DNA of 15,500 bases from a candidate division FCPU426 bacterium (GTDB taxonomy: Bacteria; Oederibacteriota; JAAXVQ01; JAUVAV01), in contig JAUXBQ010000033.1 in NCBI GenBank assembly GCA_030619365.1, positions 1-15,500 of the forward strand, read 5' to 3'. Position numbers and translations under genes: made by a program. The notes beneath the pieces are model-generated. The model worked only from the letters and a program-made list of their open reading frames with translations. It was not told the origin of the DNA and did no database searches. Of this stretch, positions 7,036-13,622 are shown one piece after another (the stretch's first letter is position 1; the number at the start of each line of letters is the position of its first letter).

Positions 7036-8184
7036 ATGCTGTATAAAAAACGCTTGATGACACCCGGCCCCACGGAAGTGCCGCCCACGGTTTTGGCCGA
7101 AGCGGCCAAGCCGGTCATTCACCACCGCACGCCTCAGTTTAGGAAAGTACTGACCGAGGTGATCGCGGGGCTAAAACGCATTTTTAAGACGGAGCAGGAT
7201 TTACTGGTTTTTCCCGCGGCCGGGACCGGGGGGATGGAATCCGCGATTGTGAACTTATGCTCGGCCGGGGACAAGATTTTAGTGGCCTCCTGCGGAAATT
7301 TCGGGAATCGCTGGTCCACCATCGCCAAGGCTTACGGCGTGGAAACGGATCATTACGAGGTGGAGTGGGGGATGAGCGTGAGCCCGGCGGAGATCGAAAA
7401 ACGCCTGCAGGCCGACGCCGGGATAAAAGCGGTCTATATCACCCTGTCCGAGACCTCGACCGGCGCGGAGTCGGACGTGAAGGCCATCGGGCAGATCGTG
7501 GCCAAAACCCCGGCCGTGCTGGTGGTGGACGCCATCTCCGGCCTGGGCGCCATTCCCATGGAAACCGACGCCTGGCAGGCCGACGTGGTCGTGGCCGGCG
7601 CTCAAAAAGGATTTATGATCCCGCCCGGCCTGGCCATGGTCTCCATTTCGAAAAAAGCCTGGACCCTGGCCAAGGAATCCAAGCTCCCGAAGTTTTATTT
7701 CAGCTGGGAGAAGGCGCAGAAATCCATGATTGCCGAGGCCCTGGCGAACACGCCCTACACACCCTCGGTCTCACTCATCATGCAAATGGCCGAGTCCCTC
7801 CGGCTCATCGAGCAAGAGGGGCTGGACGTGGTATGGGCGCGACACGCCAAAATGGCCGCCGCGGCCCGGGAAGCCATGCAGGCCCTGGGGCTGAAGCTCT
7901 TCTGCACGGGGCAGCCGAGCAACGTGGTGACCTCGGTCCGGGTTCCGGAAGGCGTGGACGGCGGCATACTGTTTAAAGTGATCCGGGACACGTACGGGAT
8001 CACCCTGGCCGGCGGGCAGGGAAAGTTGAAGGGAAAAATATTCCGCATCGGCCACCTGGGCTATGCCGACGATTGGGACGTCATTGCCGCCGTGGCCGCC
8101 ATTGAACGGGCCCTGGGGGAACAAGGGTTCAAGTTCCAACTGGGCGTGGGCGTGAGCGCGGCCCAAAAAGTTTTTTTTTCCTGA
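7036..8184 (+). CDS. PLP class V aminotransferase, probable serine pathway
   Basis: This fold type I, class V aminotransferase belongs to the alanine/serine-glyoxylate group. It has 382 residues, the N-terminal TPGPT motif, Asp165 (VVDAISG) for the PLP ring nitrogen, Lys191 (GAQKGF) for the Schiff base, and a C-terminal substrate-carboxylate Arg in KIFRIGHLGY. The start ATG7036 follows AGAGG at 7023-7027; the frame stays open upstream inside engB but that part has no similarity. No classical serC is present and serA is next, 23 nt later. I therefore infer that it makes phosphoserine from 3-phosphohydroxypyruvate, as archaeal class V enzymes do. Alanine-glyoxylate or serine-pyruvate activity is the alternative. 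The 3' end has a run of nine T coding Phe-Phe. Confidence 0.9.
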   Translation: MLYKKRLMTPGPTEVPPTVLAEAAKPVIHHRTPQFRKVLTEVIAGLKRIFKTEQDLLVFPAAGTGGMESAIVNLCSAGDKILVASCGNFGNRWSTIAKAYGVETDHYEVEWGMSVSPAEIEKRLQADAGIKAVYITLSETSTGAESDVKAIGQIVAKTPAVLVVDAISGLGAIPMETDAWQADVVVAGAQKGFMIPPGLAMVSISKKAWTLAKESKLPKFYFSWEKAQKSMIAEALANTPYTPSVSLIMQMAESLRLIEQEGLDVVWARHAKMAAAAREAMQALGLKLFCTGQPSNVVTSVRVPEGVDGGILFKVIRDTYGITLAGGQGKLKGKIFRIGHLGYADDWDVIAAVAAIERALGEQGFKFQLGVGVSAAQKVFFS

Positions 8185-8190
8185 CATCAC

Positions 8191-8198
8191 GGAGGAGG
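8191..8198 (+). promoter_or_regulatory. RBS deciding the serA start
   Basis: GGAGGAGG at 8191-8198 is a strong SD. A GTG at 8199 directly abuts it and is too close to use, whereas ATG8208 is 9 nt away. The serA start is therefore placed at 8208. Confidence 0.8.
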
Positions 8199-8207
8199 GT
8201 GCTTTTT

Positions 8208-9794
8208 ATGTTTAAGGTGCTCATCAGCGACAACCTGGCAATGGAAGGCCGGGAGGTTTTAAAAAAAGACCCGGAGATCGACCTGGATTTCAGGGAAAAA
8301 GTCACTCCTGAGGAATTGTTGAAAATCATTCCGGAGTATGACGCGCTGATTATCCGCAGCGCCAGCAAGGTCACCAAGGAAATTTTGGAGCAGGCGAAGA
8401 AGCTGAAGGTCATAGGCCGCGCCGGCGTCGGCATCGACAATATCGATATTCCGGAGGCCACGCGGCGCGGGATCATTGTCATGAACACGCCGGACGGCAA
8501 CACCATTTCCACGGCCGAGCATACGTTTTCCATGATGATGGCCCTTTCCCGCAATATCCCCCAGGCGGATCTTTCGGTAAAAGCGGGAAAGTGGGAGCGG
8601 AAAAAATTCATGGGCACCGAGTTGTACGGCAAGGTGCTGGGCATCATCGGGCTGGGCCGGATCGGGACCGAGCTGGCCAAGCGCGCCCAGGCCTTCGGCA
8701 TGACGGTGAAGGCTTTTGATCCCTTCCTGACCCGTGAGAAAGCCGATCATCTGAACGTGCAGCTGGCCTCCCTGGATGAGATCATCACCAGCTCGGACTA
8801 TATTACCGTGCACACTCCGAAAAACAAGGAAACCGCCGGCATGCTCGGCCGGGAGCAATTCAAGAAAATGAAACCCTCGGTGCGCATTCTCAATTGCGCC
8901 CGCGGCGGCATCATCCGCCAGGACGAGCTGCGTGAAGCCCTGCAGCAGGGCGTGATCGCGGGCGCGGCCCTGGACGTGTACGACAGCGAACCGCCCAATG
9001 ACCCGGAATTGCTCAAGCTAAGCAACGTGGTGCTCACCCCGCACCTGGGCGCCTCCACCGAGGAAGCGCAGAGCAACGTGGGGATACTCATCGCCGAGCA
9101 GGTCCGGGACGCGCTGAAAGGCGGCATGATTCGCAACGCGGTCAACATTCCCTCGGTGTCGCCTGAGTTGCTCAATGACATCGCGCCCTATTTGGAACTA
9201 GCGGACCGCCTGGGCAGTTTCCAGGCGCAGTTGCTGGAAGGCCAGTTGAAGAAAATCGTGGTGAAATACGCCGGAGAAGTCTGCGATTATCCCACGGATC
9301 TCATGACGCTGGCCGCGGTGAAAGGGCTGCTGGGCAGCATGCTCTCGGAGTCCCTGAATTTCGTGAACGCCCGCGTGCTGGCCAAGGAGCGGGGAATCGA
9401 AGTGGTGGAAACCAGGTCCAAGGATACCGTGGACTTCACCAGTACGGTGGCCGTGCAGGTTGAAACCGAAGACGGTCGGCGGGAAATCGTGGGAACCCTG
9501 ATCGGAAAAAAACGCGAGCCTTACGTGGTCTCGGTGTTCGGCTATCATACGGACTTCACCCCGCAGGGGGATCTGCTGGTCTTTACGCACAAGGACGAAC
9601 CGGGCATTGTCGGCCGGATGGGAACTATTCTGGGCAATGCCAAGATAAATATCGCCGCCCTGCATATGGGCCGGGAAGAACTGGGCGGCAAGGTTGTCAG
9701 CATTCTGAACATCGACTCCGAAGTGTCCCAGGAGCTCATCAGCCAGTTGGTCCAGACCGCGGAAATCAAAACCATCAAGTACGTGAAATTGTGA
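8208..9794 (+). CDS. serA: D-3-phosphoglycerate dehydrogenase, long ACT form
   Basis: SerA oxidises 3-phosphoglycerate with NAD to 3-phosphohydroxypyruvate, the first step of serine synthesis. The 528 residues include the NAD-binding GLGRIG (148-153) and the catalytic set Arg232 (ARGG), Glu261 (DSEPP) and His279 (PHLGAS). After the dehydrogenase core come an allosteric substrate-binding domain (about 320-452) and a C-terminal ACT domain (about 455-528, from DLLVFTHKDEPGIVG). This is the long type known from Bacillus and Mycobacterium, usually serine-inhibited, so feedback control by serine is likely. The aminotransferase just upstream would use its product. No serB is visible. Confidence 0.97.
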   Translation: MFKVLISDNLAMEGREVLKKDPEIDLDFREKVTPEELLKIIPEYDALIIRSASKVTKEILEQAKKLKVIGRAGVGIDNIDIPEATRRGIIVMNTPDGNTISTAEHTFSMMMALSRNIPQADLSVKAGKWERKKFMGTELYGKVLGIIGLGRIGTELAKRAQAFGMTVKAFDPFLTREKADHLNVQLASLDEIITSSDYITVHTPKNKETAGMLGREQFKKMKPSVRILNCARGGIIRQDELREALQQGVIAGAALDVYDSEPPNDPELLKLSNVVLTPHLGASTEEAQSNVGILIAEQVRDALKGGMIRNAVNIPSVSPELLNDIAPYLELADRLGSFQAQLLEGQLKKIVVKYAGEVCDYPTDLMTLAAVKGLLGSMLSESLNFVNARVLAKERGIEVVETRSKDTVDFTSTVAVQVETEDGRREIVGTLIGKKREPYVVSVFGYHTDFTPQGDLLVFTHKDEPGIVGRMGTILGNAKINIAALHMGREELGGKVVSILNIDSEVSQELISQLVQTAEIKTIKYVKL

Positions 9795-9840
9795 TTATGC
9801 GGTGTGAATAACCCGACTTTCCAATTTGTGTAAAAAAGCT

Positions 9841-9933
9841 GCCACCAAGTCACGAAGGCACGAAGAAAATCGGGAACAAAAAAATATTCTTTTTAGTAGT
9901 GTTCTTTACTTAGTGTCTTGGTGTCTTCGTGGC
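9841..9933. repeat. Inverted element built from tandem octamers
   Basis: Most of the 180-bp serA-purA gap is this element. The left arm holds three 8-bp words, CCACCAAG (9842-9849), TCACGAAG (9850-9857) and GCACGAAG (9858-9865), preceded by G9841. The right arm holds CTTAGTGT (9909-9916), CTTGGTGT (9917-9924) and CTTCGTGG (9925-9932), followed by C9933. The arms complement at about 20 of 25 positions across a 43-nt AT-rich loop. It resembles the heptamer element at 384-446 in design but not sequence. From memory, CACGAAG-type arrays occur in many uncultured bacteria; I could not verify this. The rest of the gap shows no convincing promoter. Confidence 0.7.
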
Positions 9934-9964
9934 GAAAAGCAAGTAAGTCCAAATTTAACCTGGT

Positions 9965-9970
9965 AAGGTG
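9965..9970 (+). promoter_or_regulatory. RBS deciding the purA start
   Basis: AAGGTG at 9965-9970 leaves 1 nt to ATG9972 and 4 nt to ATG9975. The second ATG is therefore favoured and gives a protein with the usual N-terminus (MPNIVVVGAQWGDEGKGK). Confidence 0.6.
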
Positions 9971-9974
9971 AATG

Positions 9975-11258
9975 ATGCCGAATATTGTCGTGGTGGGCGC
10001 CCAGTGGGGCGATGAAGGTAAAGGGAAAATTATCGATTTGCTCTCGGAACAGGCCGAGGTCGTGGTCCGTTTTCAGGGCGGCAACAATGCCGGTCATACT
10101 GTGGTTTTCGGCGGGAACAAGCATATCCTGCATCTAATCCCCTGCGGCATTCTCCATCCCGGAAAACTGTGCGTGATTGGAAACGGCGTGGTCATCGATC
10201 CTGAAGCGCTGTTGAAGGAAATTGGCGAATTGGAAGCGAGCGGCATCCAGGTAGGAGACAACCTCAAGCTCAGCCTGTTGGCGCCCGTAACCTTCCCGTA
10301 CCACCGGGCCCTGGACAAGGCGGATGAATCCAAACGCGGGGAAGGAAAAATCGACACCACGCACCGGGGCATTGGCCCGACGTATGCCGATAAATACGGC
10401 CGGATCGGCATTCGCTTGGTGGACCTGCTGGATGAAACCCGCCTGCGCAAGCGCCTGGAGCAGAACCTGCCGGACAAAAACCGGTTACTGGAAAAAAATA
10501 TTGAACAGCCCCCTTTTAAAGTTGAGGAGCTTTTGGTACAATATCTAGATTTTGGCCGCCGCCTGGCGCCTTATTTGACGGATACCGCGGTCTTAATCAA
10601 TCGTCTCATCGATGAAAAGCGAAAAATCCTTTTTGAAGGGGCGCAGGGCACGTTTCTGGATATTGATTTCGGCACGTATCCCTTTGTAACCACTTCACAC
10701 CCGGTGGCCGGTGGCGTTTCCATTGGCACCGGCGTGGGCCCGACCCGGATTGACGATATTTTGGGCATTGTGAAAGCCTATACCACGCGGGTCGGCGCCG
10801 GGCCTTTTCCCACGGAATGGGCGGACGGCGGCGAGACGCTTCGGCAGCGCGGCAAGGAATTCGGCGCCACCACCGGACGGCCCCGGCGGTGCGGCTGGTT
10901 TGACGCGGTGGGCGTGCGGCGGGCGAGAATGATCAACGGTTTTGACCAGATGGCAATCACGAAGCTTGACGTACTCAGCGGCCTGGACACGCTGAAAATC
11001 GCCGTGGGGTATAAAATCAACGGGCAGGCCGGTCAGGACTACCCGGCTGCGTTGGAAGATTTGGAGAAACTCGAACCGGTTTACGAGGAATTGCCGGGCT
11101 GGGAAGAAGATATCTCCCATATAAAAAAATACGAAGCATTACCCGCCAATGCGAAAAAATACCTGGCGCGTATCCAGGAACTCGTAGGCGCAAAAATCTC
11201 GATTGTTTCCCTCGGAGAAGACAGAACTCAAACCATTCTGCAGGGTCTATTTTTCTAG
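9975..11258 (+). CDS. purA: Adenylosuccinate synthetase
   Basis: PurA joins IMP and aspartate using GTP to form adenylosuccinate, the first committed step to AMP. From ATG9975 it has 427 residues, the normal length. The GTP-binding GDEGKGK (12-18) with catalytic Asp13, and GGNNAGHT with catalytic His41, are intact. Later conserved blocks include GTGVGPTR, the AYTTRVGAGPFPTE segment and GATTGRPRRCGWFD. ATG9972 would add one Met. It is separated from serA by 180 bp containing a repeat element, so it may have its own promoter, not found. The stop is 5 nt before tRNA-Lys(TTT), so that tRNA is probably released from the purA transcript. Confidence 0.98.
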   Translation: MPNIVVVGAQWGDEGKGKIIDLLSEQAEVVVRFQGGNNAGHTVVFGGNKHILHLIPCGILHPGKLCVIGNGVVIDPEALLKEIGELEASGIQVGDNLKLSLLAPVTFPYHRALDKADESKRGEGKIDTTHRGIGPTYADKYGRIGIRLVDLLDETRLRKRLEQNLPDKNRLLEKNIEQPPFKVEELLVQYLDFGRRLAPYLTDTAVLINRLIDEKRKILFEGAQGTFLDIDFGTYPFVTTSHPVAGGVSIGTGVGPTRIDDILGIVKAYTTRVGAGPFPTEWADGGETLRQRGKEFGATTGRPRRCGWFDAVGVRRARMINGFDQMAITKLDVLSGLDTLKIAVGYKINGQAGQDYPAALEDLEKLEPVYEELPGWEEDISHIKKYEALPANAKKYLARIQELVGAKISIVSLGEDRTQTILQGLFF

Positions 11259-11263
11259 GAAGT

Positions 11264-11339
11264 GAGCCGGTAGCTCAGTTGGTAGAGCATCGCCCTTTTA
11301 AGGCGGGTGTCGAGAGTTCGAGACTCTCCCGGCTCACCA
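11264..11339 (+). tRNA. tRNA-Lys (anticodon TTT)
   Basis: The acceptor stem is GAGCCGG (11264-11270) with CCGGCTC (11329-11335). The anticodon stem TCGCC/GGCGG (11290-11294/11302-11306) encloses CTTTTAA with TTT at 11297-11299. The discriminator is A11336 and CCA is encoded at 11337-11339. It reads AAA and AAG. It forms the edge between GC-rich housekeeping genes and an AT-rich intergenic island. No second copy of its 3' end was noticed that would mark an integrated element. Confidence 0.95.
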
Positions 11340-11373
11340 AAAAACCTTAATTTTAAACAACATATTTATAATA

Positions 11374-11396
11374 AGTGCGAAAAAAGCACTAATTTT
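11374..11396 (+). terminator. Possible weak terminator after tRNA-Lys
   Basis: AGTGC (11374-11378) pairs with GCACT (11386-11390) around an A-rich loop, followed by AATTTT. The position after purA-tRNA-Lys suits transcription termination, but the stem is only 5 bp and the T-run short, so this is tentative. Confidence 0.35.
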
Positions 11397-11413
11397 GCTA
11401 CAAAAATTCTTCT

Positions 11414-11440
11414 TATTATTTACAAAATATCGAAATAATA
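11414..11440. promoter_or_regulatory. AT-rich inverted repeat next to the -35 box
   Basis: TATTATTT (11414-11421) and AAATAATA (11433-11440) are exact inverted copies 11 bp apart, ending one base before the -35 box of the next promoter. The place fits an operator or activator site. In such AT-rich DNA an 8-bp match could be chance. Confidence 0.35.
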
Positions 11441-11441
11441 T

Positions 11442-11470
11442 TTGACAAAAAATATAAATTAGATTAAACT
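11442..11470 (+). promoter_or_regulatory. Sigma-70-like promoter for the TPR gene
   Basis: TTGACA (11442-11447) is a perfect -35 box. TAAACT (11465-11470) lies 17 bp downstream and matches the -10 consensus at four of six positions. The surrounding DNA is very AT-rich. Transcription would begin near 11477, giving a leader of about 50 nt before ATG11530. Confidence 0.65.
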
Positions 11471-11518
11471 ATTTTATAGAGAGTCAGTGCCAAGCATTGA
11501 GTGACATTACTTGGAAAG

Positions 11519-11525
11519 AAGGAAG
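11519..11525 (+). promoter_or_regulatory. RBS deciding the TPR gene start
   Basis: AAGGAAG at 11519-11525 precedes ATG11530 by 4 nt. The frame also opens at TTG11497, but that would put extra hydrophilic residues before the signal peptide, so ATG11530 is chosen. Confidence 0.65.
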
Positions 11526-11529
11526 TCTT

Positions 11530-13497
11530 ATGGTCCGGCAATCAGTTTTACGCCGACATACCATTCTGGGATTATTCTTTTTCCTAATCCTCACTCCGGG
11601 TTTCAGTGCCATGGCCCAGGTGGATGAACAACTCACCAAACTAAAAAACGCCGTGGCCGCCCGGCCCGAAAATCCCAACGCCCAATTCAATCTCGGTCTT
11701 TACTACTATCAACATGGTCAATATAAAAACTCGGTCCAAGCCCTGATGCGTGTGACCGCCCTGAACCCCAAAGATGATGAAGCGTTGGGACTGCTGGGCT
11801 CCGTGTATCTCCGCCAGGGCCGGCTGCGCGAGGCGGAGCAGCATTTAAAGAAAGCGATTGGCATCAATCCGGATAATATCGACGCGCACAACAATATCAG
11901 CCTGGTCTATTTCAATCAAAAAAACCGGTCCCAGGAAGCCATTCGCGCTCTGCAGAAGAGTCTGCGGATCATGCCGGACAATTTGGACGCCTTGACCAAC
12001 CTGGCGTTTATTTACGCTACGCTGGGAGAGACGGACGAAGCGGTGGGCGCCTACAAGCGCTTGCTCAAGGCGAATCCCCGGTCCCTGCCCGCCTATGAAC
12101 GCCTGGGTCAGCTTTACCTGGATGAACATAAGTATTCCGATGTGTTGAAACTCTACCAGCAATCCAAACGCGTCCTGCCCACCAACGCCGACATGCTCAA
12201 TCATGCCGCCTTTGCCTACTATTACAAGGGTAATGTTCAGAAGGCGTACGACTTTTTCAGCCGGGCCTCGAAAATCAACCCGGGCGACGCGGTCAGCCAG
12301 TACGGCATGGGGCTGGTCGCCTACAAAAAGGCCAATCTGGATATCGCCATTAAGAAATTCAAAGCCGCGCTGAAACGTCGGAAAAAATACCCCGAAGCCT
12401 ACCGCCAAATGGCCATCGCGTATGAGGACAAGGGCGAATATATCAAGGCGTTGTACTACTATAAGCAGGTCATCAAACTGAAACCCAAGGACCGCGCCTC
12501 CAAGCGCGCGTACCGCGCCATCCGTTCCAAGGCCGTGGACCACTATCTGCGCAAAGGCAGCAAGGCGTACTTTAACGGGGATTTTGAAGTCGCGGTGAAA
12601 TCGTGGCACAACGTGCTCAAGCTGGAACCCAGAAACGCCAATGCCAATAAATTCATCAAAACCGCCCGGGTCAAGCTGGGCACTAAAATCAAGGAGCACG
12701 TGGATCGCGGGGAATCCTACCTGCGCCGCAACCGGCAGCAGGATGCGTACCGGGAATTCCGGGCGGCGCTCCGGCTGGACCCGAAGAACCGGCGGGCCAA
12801 GGCCGGCCTGGAACGGGTGAAGCTCAGGAAAAAAGAGAAGGCTGAGATCAGGACCGCCCTGGCCGTGGACAGCATGAAACGGGGCAACGTGAAAGCCGCG
12901 CTCAATGACCTGAAAAGAACTCTGAAAAAGGACCCCTCCAACATCGTGGCCAGGAAATTCGTAGCGCAGATCCAGAAGGATCAAAAAACCGGCACTGAGC
13001 GCAACTACCGCAAGGGAATCGAGATGCTCTCCCAGGGAAAGCTGCGGCAGGCCGTACTCAGCCTGGAACGGGCGCTGGAAATGGATCCCAAGGACCAGGG
13101 GATCAAAAATCTGTTATACAAAACGCGCACCCAGTTGCGCGAAAACGTGAAAGCCCTGATGGCTCGCGGCATCGAATTGTCCAATTTCGGCCGTGTGCCC
13201 GAGGCCAAGGAAAAATTCAACGAGGTGCTGAAACTCAATCCGGACCACAGCGAGGCGAACGAGTACCTGACCAGCCTGACCGGCAGGGTGGCCCAAGTGA
13301 CGGTCAGCAAGGAAGAGATCAAAAAGCTTTACTATGACGGCGTTTCCCTCTACCTGGACGGAAAAAACCGGAGCGCCATCGAGGTCTGGAAGAAAATCCT
13401 GCTTTTGGACCCGGATAATCAAGAGGCGAAAAGTTCCATTACCAAGGCGGAAATGGAATTGAAAGAAATGGAAAAACGTGGTATTAAGACACAATAA
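11530..13497 (+). CDS. Secreted TPR-repeat protein, about 14 repeats
   Basis: I recognise no named family beyond tetratricopeptide repeats, which bind proteins. The 655-residue product starts with a signal peptide (basic MVRQSVLRRH, hydrophobic core, likely cut after Ala29 in AMA-Q), so it is probably periplasmic or exported. The TPR position-20 residue falls at 68, 102, 137, 171, 205, 239, 273 and 307, a normal 34-residue spacing. It is then found at 355, 406, 457, 508, 559 and 616, with four exact 51-residue steps. The typical Pro 12 residues later is present in all but the 273 unit. The second half thus seems to be TPR pairs of helices plus an extra 17-residue segment. It is rich in Lys and Arg and has its own promoter. 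The phosphatase gene follows after 125 bp, suggesting a shared process, perhaps assembly or sensing at the envelope. Confidence 0.88.
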   Translation: MVRQSVLRRHTILGLFFFLILTPGFSAMAQVDEQLTKLKNAVAARPENPNAQFNLGLYYYQHGQYKNSVQALMRVTALNPKDDEALGLLGSVYLRQGRLREAEQHLKKAIGINPDNIDAHNNISLVYFNQKNRSQEAIRALQKSLRIMPDNLDALTNLAFIYATLGETDEAVGAYKRLLKANPRSLPAYERLGQLYLDEHKYSDVLKLYQQSKRVLPTNADMLNHAAFAYYYKGNVQKAYDFFSRASKINPGDAVSQYGMGLVAYKKANLDIAIKKFKAALKRRKKYPEAYRQMAIAYEDKGEYIKALYYYKQVIKLKPKDRASKRAYRAIRSKAVDHYLRKGSKAYFNGDFEVAVKSWHNVLKLEPRNANANKFIKTARVKLGTKIKEHVDRGESYLRRNRQQDAYREFRAALRLDPKNRRAKAGLERVKLRKKEKAEIRTALAVDSMKRGNVKAALNDLKRTLKKDPSNIVARKFVAQIQKDQKTGTERNYRKGIEMLSQGKLRQAVLSLERALEMDPKDQGIKNLLYKTRTQLRENVKALMARGIELSNFGRVPEAKEKFNEVLKLNPDHSEANEYLTSLTGRVAQVTVSKEEIKKLYYDGVSLYLDGKNRSAIEVWKKILLLDPDNQEAKSSITKAEMELKEMEKRGIKTQ

Positions 13498-13505
13498 CCT
13501 TTATT

Positions 13506-13518
13506 GCCCCGGCGGGGC
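13506..13518. repeat. Small GC hairpin after the TPR gene
   Basis: GCCCC (13506-13510) pairs with GGGGC (13514-13518) around GGC, 8 nt after the TPR stop codon. No T-run follows directly; TTTTTT appears only about 35 nt later. Partial attenuation before the phosphatase gene is possible. The rest of the 125-bp gap shows no clear promoter. Confidence 0.4.
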
Positions 13519-13608
13519 AGCGTGGGTTGATCCGGGAGGCGGGCCAGGCGCTTTTTTCGCGTAACGCTGTCTTTTAGGATTCGGCGGCTAACGAATTCAT
13601 CTTCTTGC

Positions 13609-13613
13609 AAGGA
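13609..13613 (+). promoter_or_regulatory. RBS deciding the phosphatase start
   Basis: AAGGA at 13609-13613 is 9 nt before ATG13623. A TTG at 13605 in the same frame overlaps this site and is unlikely to be used. Confidence 0.6.
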
Positions 13614-13622
13614 CGGTTCTGC

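Noticed and set aside
8171..8179. Run of nine T at the end of the aminotransferase gene as a frameshift or terminator
   Set aside because: It lies inside the last codons with no stem before it, and a plausible C-terminus and stop follow at once. At most it is an error-prone homopolymer.
11264..11339. tRNA-Lys as an attachment site of an integrated element
   Set aside because: No integrase and no second copy of the tRNA 3' end were seen in the window; kept only as a question about the AT-rich island.
11845..12984. 379-codon reverse-strand frame opposite the TPR gene
   Set aside because: The TPR repeats on the + strand are unmistakable. The reverse product has no recognisable motif and ends inside the coding repeats.
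13540..13575. T-run (TTTTTT) in the TPR-phosphatase gap as an intrinsic terminator
   Set aside because: No stable stem ends directly before it; the GCCCC/GGGGC hairpin is about 35 nt upstream.
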